Shown here piece after piece: positions 1 to 8,079 of a DNA stretch of 39,618 nt. Location: assembly GCF_013425525.1 (NCBI RefSeq), contig NZ_JACCKA010000005.1, positions 1 to 39,618 on the forward strand, written 5' to 3'. Made by a program: the position numbers and the translations under genes. Numbering within the stretch: position 1 is the first letter of the stretch; each line of letters opens with the position of its first letter. The notes below the pieces were generated by a model. The model was not told where the DNA came from. It made no database searches and saw only the letters and a program-made list of their open reading frames with translations. The DNA is from Luteimonas salinisoli (GTDB taxonomy: Bacteria; Pseudomonadota; Gammaproteobacteria; Xanthomonadales; Xanthomonadaceae).

Positions 1-2
1 CG

Positions 3-983
3 GCCGGCCCGGAGGTCGCTGTGGCGCCGTCGACCAACGCGACGGCACCTGCCGACGCCACGGTCGACGGCCCCGCGCCCGCCGCCGGCGCGGCACCGAA
101 CGAGGCGACAGCGCCTGCGCCTGCCGGCGCCATGGCCACCGGACCGGCCGCTTCCGGTGCGCAGGCCACTGCCGCCCCGCTGCCTCCCACCCAGGCCGAA
201 CTCGACCACGCGGCGATCTACGGCGAGCAGGTCTACGACCCGATCGCCGATCCGACCCTGCCCGATCCTGCGCAGATGCCGACCAGCTACGACCCGTGGG
301 AACCGTTCAACCGTCGCATGCATGGCTTCAACAACGCGATCGACCGCACCGTCGCCAAGCCGCTGGCGACCGCCTACGTGAAAGTGGTGCCGCGCCCGGT
401 ACGCCTGGGGGTGAGCAACTTCTTCAGCAACCTCGGCCAGCCGGTCAGCGCACTCAACGCATTGCTGCAGGGCAAGCCGAAGCAGGCCGGGCAATCGCTG
501 GGCCGCTTCGTGGTCAACAGCACCCTGGGCATCGGCGGCATCTTCGACCCGGCCAGCGATGCCGACATCCCCAACCGCAGCGAGGATCTCGGCCAGACCC
601 TCGGGGTCTGGGGCTGGGAGCGCTCGCGCTACCTGGAGCTGCCGCTGTTCGGCCCCCGCACGGTGCGCGACGTGTTCGGCCTCGCGGGCGATGCGCCGCT
701 GTCGCCGACTCGCCAGCTCAACGACAACCAGGTCCGGTTCTTCCTGCAGGGCTTGCAGCTGGTCGACGTGCGCACCCAGCTGATGGCGGTCGACCGCATG
801 CGCGAGGGCGCGACCGACGAGTACGCACTGGTGCGCGACGCGTGGATGCAGCGGCGCCAGTACCAGATCTTCGGCGACCGCGAAGGCGACGACGACGAGC
901 TGCTGCCGGACTACCTGCTCGACGACGAGGCCAACCCCACCGTGCCGGTCGATGCGATGCCGGTGATCCCCGGCACGCCGTAG
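3..983 (+). CDS. mlaA: MlaA/VacJ-family outer-membrane lipid-asymmetry lipoprotein (5' end outside window)
   Basis: MlaA is the outer-membrane lipoprotein of the Mla system, which removes mislocalised phospholipid from the outer leaflet and passes it to periplasmic MlaC. The family core runs from the DPWEPFNRRMHGFNN motif at about 290-335 through the GRFVVNSTLGIGGIFDPAS segment (about 500-560) and the EDLGQTLGVWG segment (about 580-620). The reading frame is open to the left edge, and the visible N-terminus is an Ala/Pro linker with no lipoprotein signal, so the true start should lie upstream. A GTG at 21 does follow a GGAGG at 11-15, but starting there would give a protein with no signal peptide, so I treat that as coincidence. 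The other mla genes are not visible downstream. In many relatives they lie upstream, which the window does not show. Confidence 0.9.
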   Translation, partial: AGPEVAVAPSTNATAPADATVDGPAPAAGAAPNEATAPAPAGAMATGPAASGAQATAAPLPPTQAELDHAAIYGEQVYDPIADPTLPDPAQMPTSYDPWEPFNRRMHGFNNAIDRTVAKPLATAYVKVVPRPVRLGVSNFFSNLGQPVSALNALLQGKPKQAGQSLGRFVVNSTLGIGGIFDPASDADIPNRSEDLGQTLGVWGWERSRYLELPLFGPRTVRDVFGLAGDAPLSPTRQLNDNQVRFFLQGLQLVDVRTQLMAVDRMREGATDEYALVRDAWMQRRQYQIFGDREGDDDELLPDYLLDDEANPTVPVDAMPVIPGTP

Positions 984-986
984 GCG

Positions 987-1087
987 CGACCCGCGGCCGC
1001 GAAGGCCGCGGGTGGCTCCGGCCGGGTCGGCGGAGATTCCCGGCGGGTCCAACCGCTCCGGCTTTCGCGTGCATGGCACGCTCCTAC
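987..1087. repeat. GTAGGAGCG-family interspersed repeat, copy 1 (left end decayed)
   Basis: About 100 bp ending in CGCTCCTAC (1079-1087). The interior shares long near-identical stretches with copy 2, including CCGCGGGTGGCTC, CGATTCCCGGCGGGTCCAAC-like sequence and GGCTTTCGCGTGCATGGCA. The left end has lost the TAGGAGCGG head but keeps the GGCCGCGAAGGCC inner palindrome. It lies directly after the mlaA stop. Confidence 0.8.
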
Positions 1088-1117
1088 AGACACACCCGGA
1101 AGGGCGTCCGCCTTTCG

Positions 1118-1224
1118 CAGGAGCGGCCCAAGGCCGCGAAAGCCGCGGGTGGCTCGGGCGGGGTCGGCGGCGATTCCCGGCGGGTCCAACCGCGCCGGCT
1201 TTCGCGTGCATGGCACGCTCCTAC
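1118..1224. repeat. GTAGGAGCG-family interspersed repeat, copy 2 (complete)
   Basis: A 107-bp element bounded by CAGGAGCGG at the left and CGCTCCTAC at the right, so its ends are imperfect terminal inverted repeats. Each end carries its own small palindrome (GGCCCAAGGCC on the left, GTGCATGGCAC on the right), the form of a paired REP (BIME-like) unit. It is in tandem with copy 1 between mlaA and the 3' end of rmuC. The last 40 bases before 1265 hold nothing I recognise. Confidence 0.85.
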
Positions 1225-1264
1225 AGGCACGGCCGTCGCCCCCACGAAGGCGGCTCCGGCATGT

Positions 1265-2665
1265 TCACTCCTCGCTGTCGGCGCCGTCCTGTTCCGTGGC
1301 GGCGTCCTCGCCGGTGCCGAGCAGGACTTGCGCCTCGCCGCCGGGCAGCGATTCGACGGTCTTGAGCTTGCGCTCGATCTGGCGCGTGCGTACCCCGGCG
1401 TTCTTCAGGCTTCGCTGCACGGTGTCGAGTTGGCCGTGCGCCTTCTCCAGCACCGTGGCGAACTTGCCGAACTCGGTCTTCACAGCGCCCAGCACCTGCC
1501 AGACTTCGCTCGAGCGCTTTTCGATCGCCAGGGTGCGGAAGCCCATCTGCAGGCTGTTGAGCAGCGCGGTGAAGGTGGTCGGGCCGGCCAGCACCACGCG
1601 GTGCTCGCGCTGCAGCAGGTCGACCAGGCCCGGACGGCGGATGGTTTCCGCGTACAGTCCCTCTGTGGGCAGGAACATCACCGCGAAATCGGTGGTGTGC
1701 GGCGGCACCACGTACTTCTCGCAGATCGACTTGGCCTGCACCCGGATCGCGCGTTCCAGCTGCACCGCGTTGACCCGCACCGCCTCGGCATCGCCCTTCT
1801 CCTGGGCGTCGAGCAGGCGCTCGTAGTCCTCGCGCGGGAACTTGGAATCGATCGGCAGCCACACCGGCTGGTCGTCGTCGCCGCGTCCCGGCAGGCGGAT
1901 CGCGAAGTCCACTGTCTCGGCGCCGCCCGGCCGCACCCGCACGCCGCGGGCGTACTGCTCCTGGGTCAGGGTCTGCTCGAGAATGTTGTCCAGCTGCACT
2001 TCGCCCCAGCCGCCGCGGTCCTTGACGCTGCTGAGTACGCGTTTGAGATCGCCGACGCCGGTGGCCAGCTGCTGCATCTCGCCCAGTCCGCGCTGCACCT
2101 GCTCCAGGCGCTCGGAGACCAGCTTGAAAGACGCGCCCAGGCGCGTTTCCAGGGTGGTCTGCAGCTTCTCGTCGACGGTGGCGCGCATCTGTTCCAGCTT
2201 GGCGGCGTTGTCGGCCTGCAGCGCCTTGAGCTGCTGTTCGAGCGTTGTGCGCATCTCGCCGATGCGCTGCTCGTTGCGCTGGGTGAGCTCGGTCAGGCGC
2301 TGGCCGAGGCCGTCGCCGAAGCGCTGCTGCAGGTCGGCGGCCTCCTGTCGCGCCTTGCGCGCGTCCTCGATCAGCGCCTCGCGCAGCAGGTCGAGGCGCT
2401 GGTCGGTGCGGTTGCTGAGTTCGTCCAGGCGTTGGTCGGTGCGGGTGGCCACGCCCTGCAACTGCGCACCGAAGGCGTCGATGCGCTGGGCCTGCGTGGC
2501 CGACAGGCTGTCGAGCTGCTGGCGCAGCTCGGCACGGCCGTCGCGCTGCTCCTCGCGCAGCGCGCGCTCGAGCGGGCCGTGGTCGGCGCGGCGGAAGAAC
2601 AGCGCGAGCTGCAGGGCGAGCGTCGCCAGCAGCAGGCCGATGAGGATGTAGCTGGTTTCGGGCAT
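1265..2665 (-). CDS. rmuC: DNA recombination protein RmuC
   Basis: RmuC-family protein, 466 aa. In E. coli RmuC limits recombination at inverted repeats, and it carries a nuclease-like fold. The order seen is a single N-terminal membrane segment (about residues 6-24, ILIGLLLATLALQLALFF), then a long Gln/Arg/Glu-rich coiled coil (about 30-200), then the conserved RmuC domain. That domain includes GGWGEVQLDNILE, the VWLPIDSKFPREDYERL block, FLPTEGLYAE and LAGPTTFTALLNSLQMGF. Length and order match the family. The start ATG at 2665 opens directly into the membrane segment. The gene stands alone, flanked on both sides by GTAGGAGCG repeats, so it is probably a single transcript. The acidic C-terminal tail is ordinary for the family. 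Confidence 0.95.
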   Translation of the reverse strand: MPETSYILIGLLLATLALQLALFFRRADHGPLERALREEQRDGRAELRQQLDSLSATQAQRIDAFGAQLQGVATRTDQRLDELSNRTDQRLDLLREALIEDARKARQEAADLQQRFGDGLGQRLTELTQRNEQRIGEMRTTLEQQLKALQADNAAKLEQMRATVDEKLQTTLETRLGASFKLVSERLEQVQRGLGEMQQLATGVGDLKRVLSSVKDRGGWGEVQLDNILEQTLTQEQYARGVRVRPGGAETVDFAIRLPGRGDDDQPVWLPIDSKFPREDYERLLDAQEKGDAEAVRVNAVQLERAIRVQAKSICEKYVVPPHTTDFAVMFLPTEGLYAETIRRPGLVDLLQREHRVVLAGPTTFTALLNSLQMGFRTLAIEKRSSEVWQVLGAVKTEFGKFATVLEKAHGQLDTVQRSLKNAGVRTRQIERKLKTVESLPGGEAQVLLGTGEDAATEQDGADSEE

Positions 2666-2804
2666 GCCGCCAGTGTAGCGGCGCGGATCGCGGCAGGTGA
2701 GACCGGCGGGGACGCCCCGGTCGGGCGTGCAGCGAATGCCGGCGCATCAACCGGCCCCGGCACAGCGCGCATGGCACGCGCCGACGGGGCACTCGGCGAC
2801 CGGG

Positions 2805-2910
2805 TGCAGGCGGCCAATGGCCGCGAAGGCCGCGGGTGGCTCGGGCGGATCGGCGGCGATTCCGGGTGTGGCCGACCTCGCGGGCTTTCGCGTGCATGGC
2901 TCGCTCCTAC
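2805..2910. repeat. GTAGGAGCG-family interspersed repeat, copy 3
   Basis: About 106 bp, with the interior GGCCGCGAAGGCCGCGGGTG, the CGATTCCGGG stretch and the right end GGCTTTCGCGTGCATGG...CGCTCCTAC (ends 2910), matching copies 1 and 2 in the same orientation. The left head is degraded (GTGCAGGCGGCCAATGGCC). It fills most of the 356-bp gap between rmuC and the TonB receptor gene. Upstream bases 2752-2800 may hold a still older remnant (CGCATGGCACGCG). I see nothing else in that gap. Confidence 0.8.
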
Positions 2911-2930
2911 GGGGCGCTCGGCGATCGGGT

Positions 2931-2966
2931 GTAGGAGCGGCCCATGGCCGCGATGGCCGCGGGAGC
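2931..2966. repeat. GTAGGAGCG-family half unit
   Basis: A single REP-like half element beginning GTAGGAGCGGCCCATGGCC and continuing GCGATGGCCGCGGGAGCG. It starts 20 bp after copy 3 and lacks the second half. CGGCCCATGGCCGCG forms the stem. Confidence 0.75.
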
Positions 2967-3021
2967 GCCGGCCGAGGCGCTGGCGGCCGCATCGGGTACG
3001 CGTCGCGCAGGCGACCTGCGG

Positions 3022-5895
3022 CTAGAACCGGTAGCTCAGGCCGAGGGTGACCGAGCGGCCGTACCGGTAATAGCCCTGCGACAGCAGCGGATTGCCGTTG
3101 ATGCTGTAGGTCTGCTCGTCGTCGAGCAGGTTGCGCCCTTCCAGCGAGGCGCTGAAGCGGTCGTTGAACGCGTAGGAGACGTGCGCGGTCAGCCAGGTCA
3201 GGGGATCGGCCTGTTCGTTGTAGCCGATGCCCAGCACGTTGATCGCGGTGACGAAACCGTCGGTGCGGTCGGCAGTCGCGCCGAGCGACCAGGGTCCCTT
3301 TTCGTACATCACCCCCAGCGAGTACACCGATGGCGCGATGCCTTCGAGCGGCCGCTCCTCGTCGTCGACCCAGCTCTTCGACCAGTTGCGGGTGTACTGG
3401 GCGCGCACGCCGAAACCGTTGTCCCAGAAGTGCTGCAGGCCCGCCTCGATGCCGCGCACCTTGGCGTAATCCCCGTTGATCGGGCGCATGACGTTGAACA
3501 GGGTCGGACCGTTGGTGACCGGATTGCCGTCGGTATCGACGATCGGGCCGATGCCGATGTCCTGGCCCGGCTCCCAGCTGGTGGTGATCTGGTTCTCGAT
3601 GCGCTTGTAGAACACGGCGAGGTTGGCGATCGAGTTCTCGGCGAAGTACCACTCCAGGGACGCGTCGGCCTGCCTGGCGGAGTAGGGCTTGAGATCGACG
3701 TTGCCGCCGTAGATCTGGGTGAACTCGCCCCAGGAGACGCTGGCGGTGGTATTGGTCGGCGCGAGCATGTTCACCGGCGGGCGTGCCATCGTCTTGGCGG
3801 CGCCGAGGCGCAGCTGCAGGTCGTCGGTGAAGCGCCAGGTGAAATTGCCCGACGGCAGGTAGTAGGTGTAGTCGCCGTCCTGGCGGATCTCGCTCGGCTC
3901 GTCATAGGCCGCGGTGTAGTTGAAGGCGCCGTTCTCGACGATCCGGAGGATCTGCGCGTCCCACGCCTGCGCTGTGGTGTCGGTCTTGACCATGCGCACG
4001 CCGGCGTCGGCGGTCCAGCGCTCGCCGGACATCTCCGCCTGCAGCCACAGACTGTCGCTCTTCTCGGTGACGCGGTAGCTCTCCAGCGGGTTCCACGCCG
4101 GCGCGGCATTGGAGAAGTCGTAGGGCGTTCCGTCTGCGCGCGGGTTGCCGTCGTAGGCGGCGAGCTGCTGGAGGTAGTTGGGAACGTCGAAGCCGAGGAA
4201 CGAGCGCGGGAACACCGCGTTCACCCTGGTCATGAAGTTCGGCGGCGCGATCGACTCGCTGATGACGTTTCCGCCGAGATCGCCGATGTTGATCGCGTTG
4301 GCGCCGGAATAGTAGTCGGCACCGGCGTTCAGGGTGTTGTTGACCAGCTCGCGCGACTTCTCGCGTTCGGTCCTGCCGACGCCGAAGCGCAGCCGGTCCA
4401 GGAAGGAGCGGCCGACGAACAGGTCGCCGTCGAAGGTGGCGCCGGTGATTTCGTCGACCACGTTGTCGCCCAGCAGTTCCATGTAGTGGGTATTGAAGTC
4501 CGAGGCGCCGAACTGCGAGGGATCGAAGCCGTTCTCCAGCGAGCGCCCGTCGTCGAAGTCGACCCACACGTTCGGCACCGCGGCCCCGCTCAGCGCGATG
4601 CGCGCGCTGTTGGGCTGGTTCATCCGCAGTACGACGTAGGTGTCCTGTCCGCCCGAGTAGCGCTTGGAGGTCGAGCGGTAGACGTCGCCGGTCAGGGTCA
4701 GGTTGTCGGTAGCGCGCCACTGGCCGTTGACGCCGTACAGGTCGGTGTCCACGACACGGTGCTCGGTGACGTTGAGCAACTCGGGGTTGAGACGCTGTTC
4801 CGGGTCCGGGTTGTTCATCGTGAAGCCGGTGACGATGCCGTCCCGGATGACGAAATCCGACCAGCGGCCGGGTGCGAACAGGGTGTAGTACGACTGCTGG
4901 TAACCGACCTTGGGCGCGTCCAGTCGGGTGCTGAGTCCGTCGAATACGATCCGGACGTCGTCGTTGGGCCGCCACTCGAGCTTGCCGGACAGCGCGTGGC
5001 GCTTCTTCTCCTCGACGATCGAGCCGACGCGGAACTGGCCCGGTGCGATCAGGCCGTACTCGTCCTCGTCCAGCTCGCCGTTGCCGTTCGGGTCGATGTT
5101 GCCGCCCCAGGCGTTGCCCCACAGCCAGCTCTCGTCGGTGGGATCGGGATTGCGGGTCCAGCCGCCGTCGTTGCCGGCGATGTCGGTGCGGTCCTTGCGC
5201 CTGCTGTATACCGCGCCCAGCAGCACGCCCACGGTGTTGTTGGCGAAGGTGTTGCTGTAGGCGGCGGAAAACTTGCCGCCGTCGAGTTCGGACATCAGGT
5301 TGCGGTCGCCTTCGAGGCGGACGATGCCGTGTTGCCCGGTGCGGTCGAAGGGGCTCGCCGAGCGCAGGTTGACGAGGCCGCCCACCGCCCCTTCCGTGTT
5401 CATGGCCTGCGCGCCCTTGATCACGTCGGCGCCGCTGATCACGTCCGCCGGCAGCACGTCGAAGGCGAAGTCCCGGCCCGCGCCGTCGGTGGCGAGGATG
5501 CGGCCGTTGAAGGTGGTCAGGGTGTATTCCGGGCCCAGCCCGCGCACGCTGACCGTCTGCCCCTCGCCGCCGGCGGTGCGGGTGATCGCCACGCCGGTGA
5601 TGTGGCTCAGCGAATCGGCGACGTTGTCGTCCGGGAACTTGCCCAGCTCCAGCGCGCTGATCGAGTCCTGCACGGTGCCGGCGTCGCGCTTGAGTTCGAT
5701 CGCCCGGGCCTGGCTGGCGCGCACGCCGGTCACCACCACCGCGTCCAGCGTCTCGGTCACCTCGCGCGTCTCCGCCGCATCCTCGGCCGTGGGGTCCTGG
5801 GGCGGGGTGCCGGCGGGTTGCTGCGCGAACGCAGTTCCGCTGACCAGCAGGGCGAGCGCGATTCCACGGTACAGCGGATGGGGTGCGGCGTTCAC
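3022..5895 (-). CDS. TonB-dependent outer-membrane receptor (amino-sugar/galactoside locus)
   Basis: A 957-aa TonB-dependent receptor, taking the GTG at 5895 as start because AGGAG sits six bases upstream. It opens with a Sec signal peptide (ALALLVSGTAFAQ) and then a short Pro/Glu linker. The plug domain follows, with EVTETLDAVVVTGVRASQ, the ELGKFPDDNVADSLSHITGV block and VSVRGLGPEYTLTTFNGR, and then a long beta-barrel ending in a C-terminal aromatic (GLSYRF). Such receptors import oligosaccharides or metal chelates across the outer membrane using TonB energy. It is divergent from an AgaR-type repressor gene, and AgaR-like boxes lie in the shared 132-bp intergenic region. The likely substrate is therefore the glycan processed by the GH36 enzyme at 8080. 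That assignment is inference from context; the family itself is clear. Confidence 0.93.
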   Translation of the reverse strand: MNAAPHPLYRGIALALLVSGTAFAQQPAGTPPQDPTAEDAAETREVTETLDAVVVTGVRASQARAIELKRDAGTVQDSISALELGKFPDDNVADSLSHITGVAITRTAGGEGQTVSVRGLGPEYTLTTFNGRILATDGAGRDFAFDVLPADVISGADVIKGAQAMNTEGAVGGLVNLRSASPFDRTGQHGIVRLEGDRNLMSELDGGKFSAAYSNTFANNTVGVLLGAVYSRRKDRTDIAGNDGGWTRNPDPTDESWLWGNAWGGNIDPNGNGELDEDEYGLIAPGQFRVGSIVEEKKRHALSGKLEWRPNDDVRIVFDGLSTRLDAPKVGYQQSYYTLFAPGRWSDFVIRDGIVTGFTMNNPDPEQRLNPELLNVTEHRVVDTDLYGVNGQWRATDNLTLTGDVYRSTSKRYSGGQDTYVVLRMNQPNSARIALSGAAVPNVWVDFDDGRSLENGFDPSQFGASDFNTHYMELLGDNVVDEITGATFDGDLFVGRSFLDRLRFGVGRTEREKSRELVNNTLNAGADYYSGANAINIGDLGGNVISESIAPPNFMTRVNAVFPRSFLGFDVPNYLQQLAAYDGNPRADGTPYDFSNAAPAWNPLESYRVTEKSDSLWLQAEMSGERWTADAGVRMVKTDTTAQAWDAQILRIVENGAFNYTAAYDEPSEIRQDGDYTYYLPSGNFTWRFTDDLQLRLGAAKTMARPPVNMLAPTNTTASVSWGEFTQIYGGNVDLKPYSARQADASLEWYFAENSIANLAVFYKRIENQITTSWEPGQDIGIGPIVDTDGNPVTNGPTLFNVMRPINGDYAKVRGIEAGLQHFWDNGFGVRAQYTRNWSKSWVDDEERPLEGIAPSVYSLGVMYEKGPWSLGATADRTDGFVTAINVLGIGYNEQADPLTWLTAHVSYAFNDRFSASLEGRNLLDDEQTYSINGNPLLSQGYYRYGRSVTLGLSYRF

Positions 5896-5929
5896 TGGGT
5901 TCTCCTGGGTGGCGCGACGGGCAACCTGC

Positions 5930-5993
5930 GACAAGCAACGAAATCGAGCGTATTACAGGTTTCGTTTTGCATCAATAGCGAAACACAACGAAA
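5930..5993. promoter_or_regulatory. AgaR-like operator cluster between the TonB receptor and the repressor gene
   Basis: The published E. coli AgaR core consensus, from memory, is TTTCRTTTYRTTTY. The minus strand reads TTTCGTTGTGTTTC at 5993-5980 (13 of 14 positions agree). The plus strand reads TTTCGTTTTGCATC at 5960-5973 (12 of 14), and a weaker minus-strand match lies at 5943-5930 (11 of 14). They sit in the most AT-rich patch of the neighbourhood, between divergent starts at 5895 and 6028, so repression of both directions is plausible. TAATAC on the minus strand (5957-5952) could be a -10 for the receptor gene. Confidence 0.6.
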
Positions 5994-6027
5994 TTTGGCA
6001 TACTTCCGGCGGTCCCGAGGACATCCC

Positions 6028-6807
6028 ATGGCAGCGACCCGCGACACCAGCCAACGCCGTCTCCAGATCAGCGAACTCGTGCGCCAGCAGGGCAGCGTCC
6101 AGGTCGACGCCCTGGCCCGGCGCTTCGGCGTCAGCATGCAGACCGTGCGCAAGGATCTGCGCTATCTGGCCGAACGCGGGGTAATGACCCGGGCGTACGG
6201 CGGCGCGATCGACAGCGGCGTGGTCAGCGGGGCGGCGGTCGAGCCGCCCTACGAGGCCAAGCGCACCGTCAACCTCGAGCAGAAGCGTCGTATCGGCCGT
6301 CGCGCGGCCACCCTGGTCAGGCCCGGCGACACCATCGCCATCGATTCGGGCACCACCTCGATCCAGCTGGCCGAGGCGCTGCCGGACATCGACGTCACCG
6401 TGGTGACCAACGACTTCGGCGTGCTCGGCGCGCTCACCGCCAAGTCCAACGTCAACATCGTCATGCTCGGCGGCGAGCTGCGCCGCAAGAACATGGCCTT
6501 CTACGGCGGCCTGACCGTCGAAGCGCTGGGCGCGCTGCACGTGGACCGCCTGTTTCTGGGCGTGGACGGCTTCGATCTGGAGCGCGGCATCACCACCCAC
6601 TACGAGCCCGAAGCGCTGCTCAACCGGAAGATGGTCGAGGCCGCACGCGTCGTCGTCGCGATCACCGACAGCTCCAAGTTCGGCAGGGTCTGCCTGCATC
6701 GGATCATCCCCGTAAGCGCGATGGACACGCTGATCACCGACACCGGCGCGCCGGAGGAGATCGTCGAAGCCAGCCGGGAACTCGGCTTCGAACTGTTGCT
6801 CACCTGA
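6028..6807 (+). CDS. agaR: DeoR-family transcriptional repressor, AgaR type
   Basis: A 259-aa DeoR/GlpR-family regulator. The N-terminal winged helix (about residues 1-60) contains RRLQISELVRQQGSVQVDAL and the recognition segment FGVSMQTVRKDLRYLAERG. The C-terminal DeoR sensor domain (about 80-240) has the sugar-phosphate isomerase-like fold, with IAIDSGTTSIQLAEAL, VVTNDFGVLGAL and MLGGELRRKNMAFYGG. Such proteins bind phosphorylated sugars to release DNA. The start ATG at 6028 follows GAGGA. Length (E. coli AgaR is about 269 aa), the neighbouring agaS and kbaZ-like genes, and AgaR-like boxes at 5930-5993 and 7991-8004 support the AgaR assignment over GlpR or others. The gene converges on the amidohydrolase gene with a 6-bp gap. 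Confidence 0.85.
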   Translation: MAATRDTSQRRLQISELVRQQGSVQVDALARRFGVSMQTVRKDLRYLAERGVMTRAYGGAIDSGVVSGAAVEPPYEAKRTVNLEQKRRIGRRAATLVRPGDTIAIDSGTTSIQLAEALPDIDVTVVTNDFGVLGALTAKSNVNIVMLGGELRRKNMAFYGGLTVEALGALHVDRLFLGVDGFDLERGITTHYEPEALLNRKMVEAARVVVAITDSSKFGRVCLHRIIPVSAMDTLITDTGAPEEIVEASRELGFELLLT

Positions 6808-6813
6808 CACCGC

Positions 6814-7968
6814 TCAGTTTCCCGCCCCGCTCGCGGGCGGGATCGGCGCCGGTGCGAACATCCTGGCGGCGTTGGCGTAATAGAGCTTGTCCACCACGGC
6901 GCGCGGCAGCGCCAGGCCGGGCACGTCGGCGTCGATCGTCTCCACCCGCTGGCTTTCCGCGGTGGCCAGGTAGCGCCAGTCGGCGCGCCAGACTGCGTGC
7001 GCCTGGCGCCTGAACTCGTCCGGGTCCGCATCGGGCCCGAGTGTGAGGTCGGTGCCGTAGAGCACCCGATCCTGGTAGCGGATGAAGAAGTCCCGCACCT
7101 TGTCGCGGTCGCGCACGGACTGGTACTGCACCTGGCTCATGCGCGCCGCCAGGTCGACGGTGGCGTGGGGAAACCGGTCGAGGAACGCCCCCAGACGATC
7201 GACGTCGTACTCGAGGCTGCCCACGTGCGCGCCGACGAAGCGCAGCCGCGGGTGTGCGGCCAGGAACTGGTCGCGGGCGGCGATCTGGTCCTCGTAGCCC
7301 GGCTCCTCCGGGTGCAGGTACATGTGGTACTCGGGATGGTTGCGGAAGTACTCGCGATCGTTGTCGGTGGTCATCTCCTCCAGGGGCAGCCAGCAATTGT
7401 GCGGCTCGCCCTGGTGCCCGATCAGCGCCACGCCCAGCGCACGGATCCGCTCGGCCACCGGAGACAGGCCGGGATGGTCGAGCATGATCAGGCGGCCGTC
7501 GGCGTCCCTCTCGACCATGCCGACGTTCTTCCAGATCTTCACCGCCCGCGCGCCCTGCGCGACATCTCGGGCCAGCGCGGCCGCGACGGTGTCGGCCCAG
7601 TCCGGTGCGCCGAACCCGTCCATCGGGAAGGTGGTCGCCCAGTGGAAGCGCGCCGGCTCCGCTGCCGCCAGCGCCAGGGCGGCCGCATGCTGCGTCTCGA
7701 GGGCGGGGAAGTCCGGGTAGTCGACGTTGATCGACATCAGCTCGAAGCCATCGGCGCGCGCCTGCTCGAGGAACGCGGTGTCCATGGTGTTGGCGTGGAC
7801 GTGGGCGTCGTACTTCCGCACCCGGGAGAAATCGGACATCGCATAGATGTCGGCAGTGGCGGCCAGGTCGCCCGTCCGTCCAACACCGGGCGACGCCGTC
7901 GTCGCACACGCGGCGCAACCCAGCGCCAGCCATCCGGCGAGCGCCATCCACTGCAAACCCTTGTGCAT
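6814..7968 (-). CDS. Exported amidohydrolase-2-family metal-dependent hydrolase
   Basis: A 384-aa TIM-barrel hydrolase of the amidohydrolase-2 type (PF04909-like). Metal-site elements are visible: YDAHVHAN (HVH at residues 56-58) on the first strand, the VKIWKN lysine region, GHQGEPHN, RFVGAHVGS and the terminal VLYGTDL aspartate. The N-terminus is hydrophobic (WMALAGWLALGCAAC), so the protein is exported and may be a lipoprotein, although the lipobox is poor. GGAG lies 8 bp before the ATG at 7968. It is divergent from the GH36 gene across a 111-bp region with an AgaR-like box. The reaction cannot be read from sequence; decarboxylases, lactonases and other hydrolases share this fold. In this locus an N-deacetylase or lactonase role on a released sugar is possible but unproven. 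Confidence 0.8.
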   Translation of the reverse strand: MHKGLQWMALAGWLALGCAACATTASPGVGRTGDLAATADIYAMSDFSRVRKYDAHVHANTMDTAFLEQARADGFELMSINVDYPDFPALETQHAAALALAAAEPARFHWATTFPMDGFGAPDWADTVAAALARDVAQGARAVKIWKNVGMVERDADGRLIMLDHPGLSPVAERIRALGVALIGHQGEPHNCWLPLEEMTTDNDREYFRNHPEYHMYLHPEEPGYEDQIAARDQFLAAHPRLRFVGAHVGSLEYDVDRLGAFLDRFPHATVDLAARMSQVQYQSVRDRDKVRDFFIRYQDRVLYGTDLTLGPDADPDEFRRQAHAVWRADWRYLATAESQRVETIDADVPGLALPRAVVDKLYYANAARMFAPAPIPPASGAGN

Positions 7969-7990
7969 CGCACCGCTCCGGATTGATAAC

Positions 7991-8053
7991 GAAACTAACT
8001 GAAACCATATCGCAACAAAACGCTTGCATCAATAGGCGCGTCTCGCGCAGAAT
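7991..8053. promoter_or_regulatory. AgaR-like box and candidate promoter for the GH36 operon
   Basis: The minus strand at 8004-7991 reads TTTCAGTTAGTTTC, agreeing with the AgaR core at 12 of 14 positions. On the plus strand, TTGCAT (8024-8029) and CAGAAT (8048-8053) are separated by 18 bp and could be the -35 and -10 for the gene starting at 8080. The 12-mer TTGCATCAATAG at 8024-8035 is repeated exactly at 5967-5978, upstream of the repressor gene and at nearly the same distance from its start. Confidence 0.55.
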
Positions 8054-8079
8054 CGGACGACCTCGACCGGATCGCGACC

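Noticed and set aside
21..23. GTG with GGAGG upstream as the mlaA start
   Set aside because: The resulting protein would lack the lipoprotein signal that the family needs, and the frame is open to the window edge.
296..3025. A 909-codon plus-strand open frame over mlaA and rmuC
   Set aside because: It is antisense to rmuC, rich in Arg/Ala/Gln with no family motif, and crosses the repeats. Long empty frames are expected at this GC content.
2944..6027. A very long plus-strand open frame leading into the AgaR-type gene
   Set aside because: The region before 6028 is antisense to the TonB receptor. The regulator has its own ribosome site (GAGGA) and a family-typical N-terminus at 6028.
6821..6841. 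CCCGCC...GGGCGGG hairpin after the agaR-like gene as a terminator
   Set aside because: It lies inside the C-terminal codons of the convergent amidohydrolase gene and has no T-run on either side.
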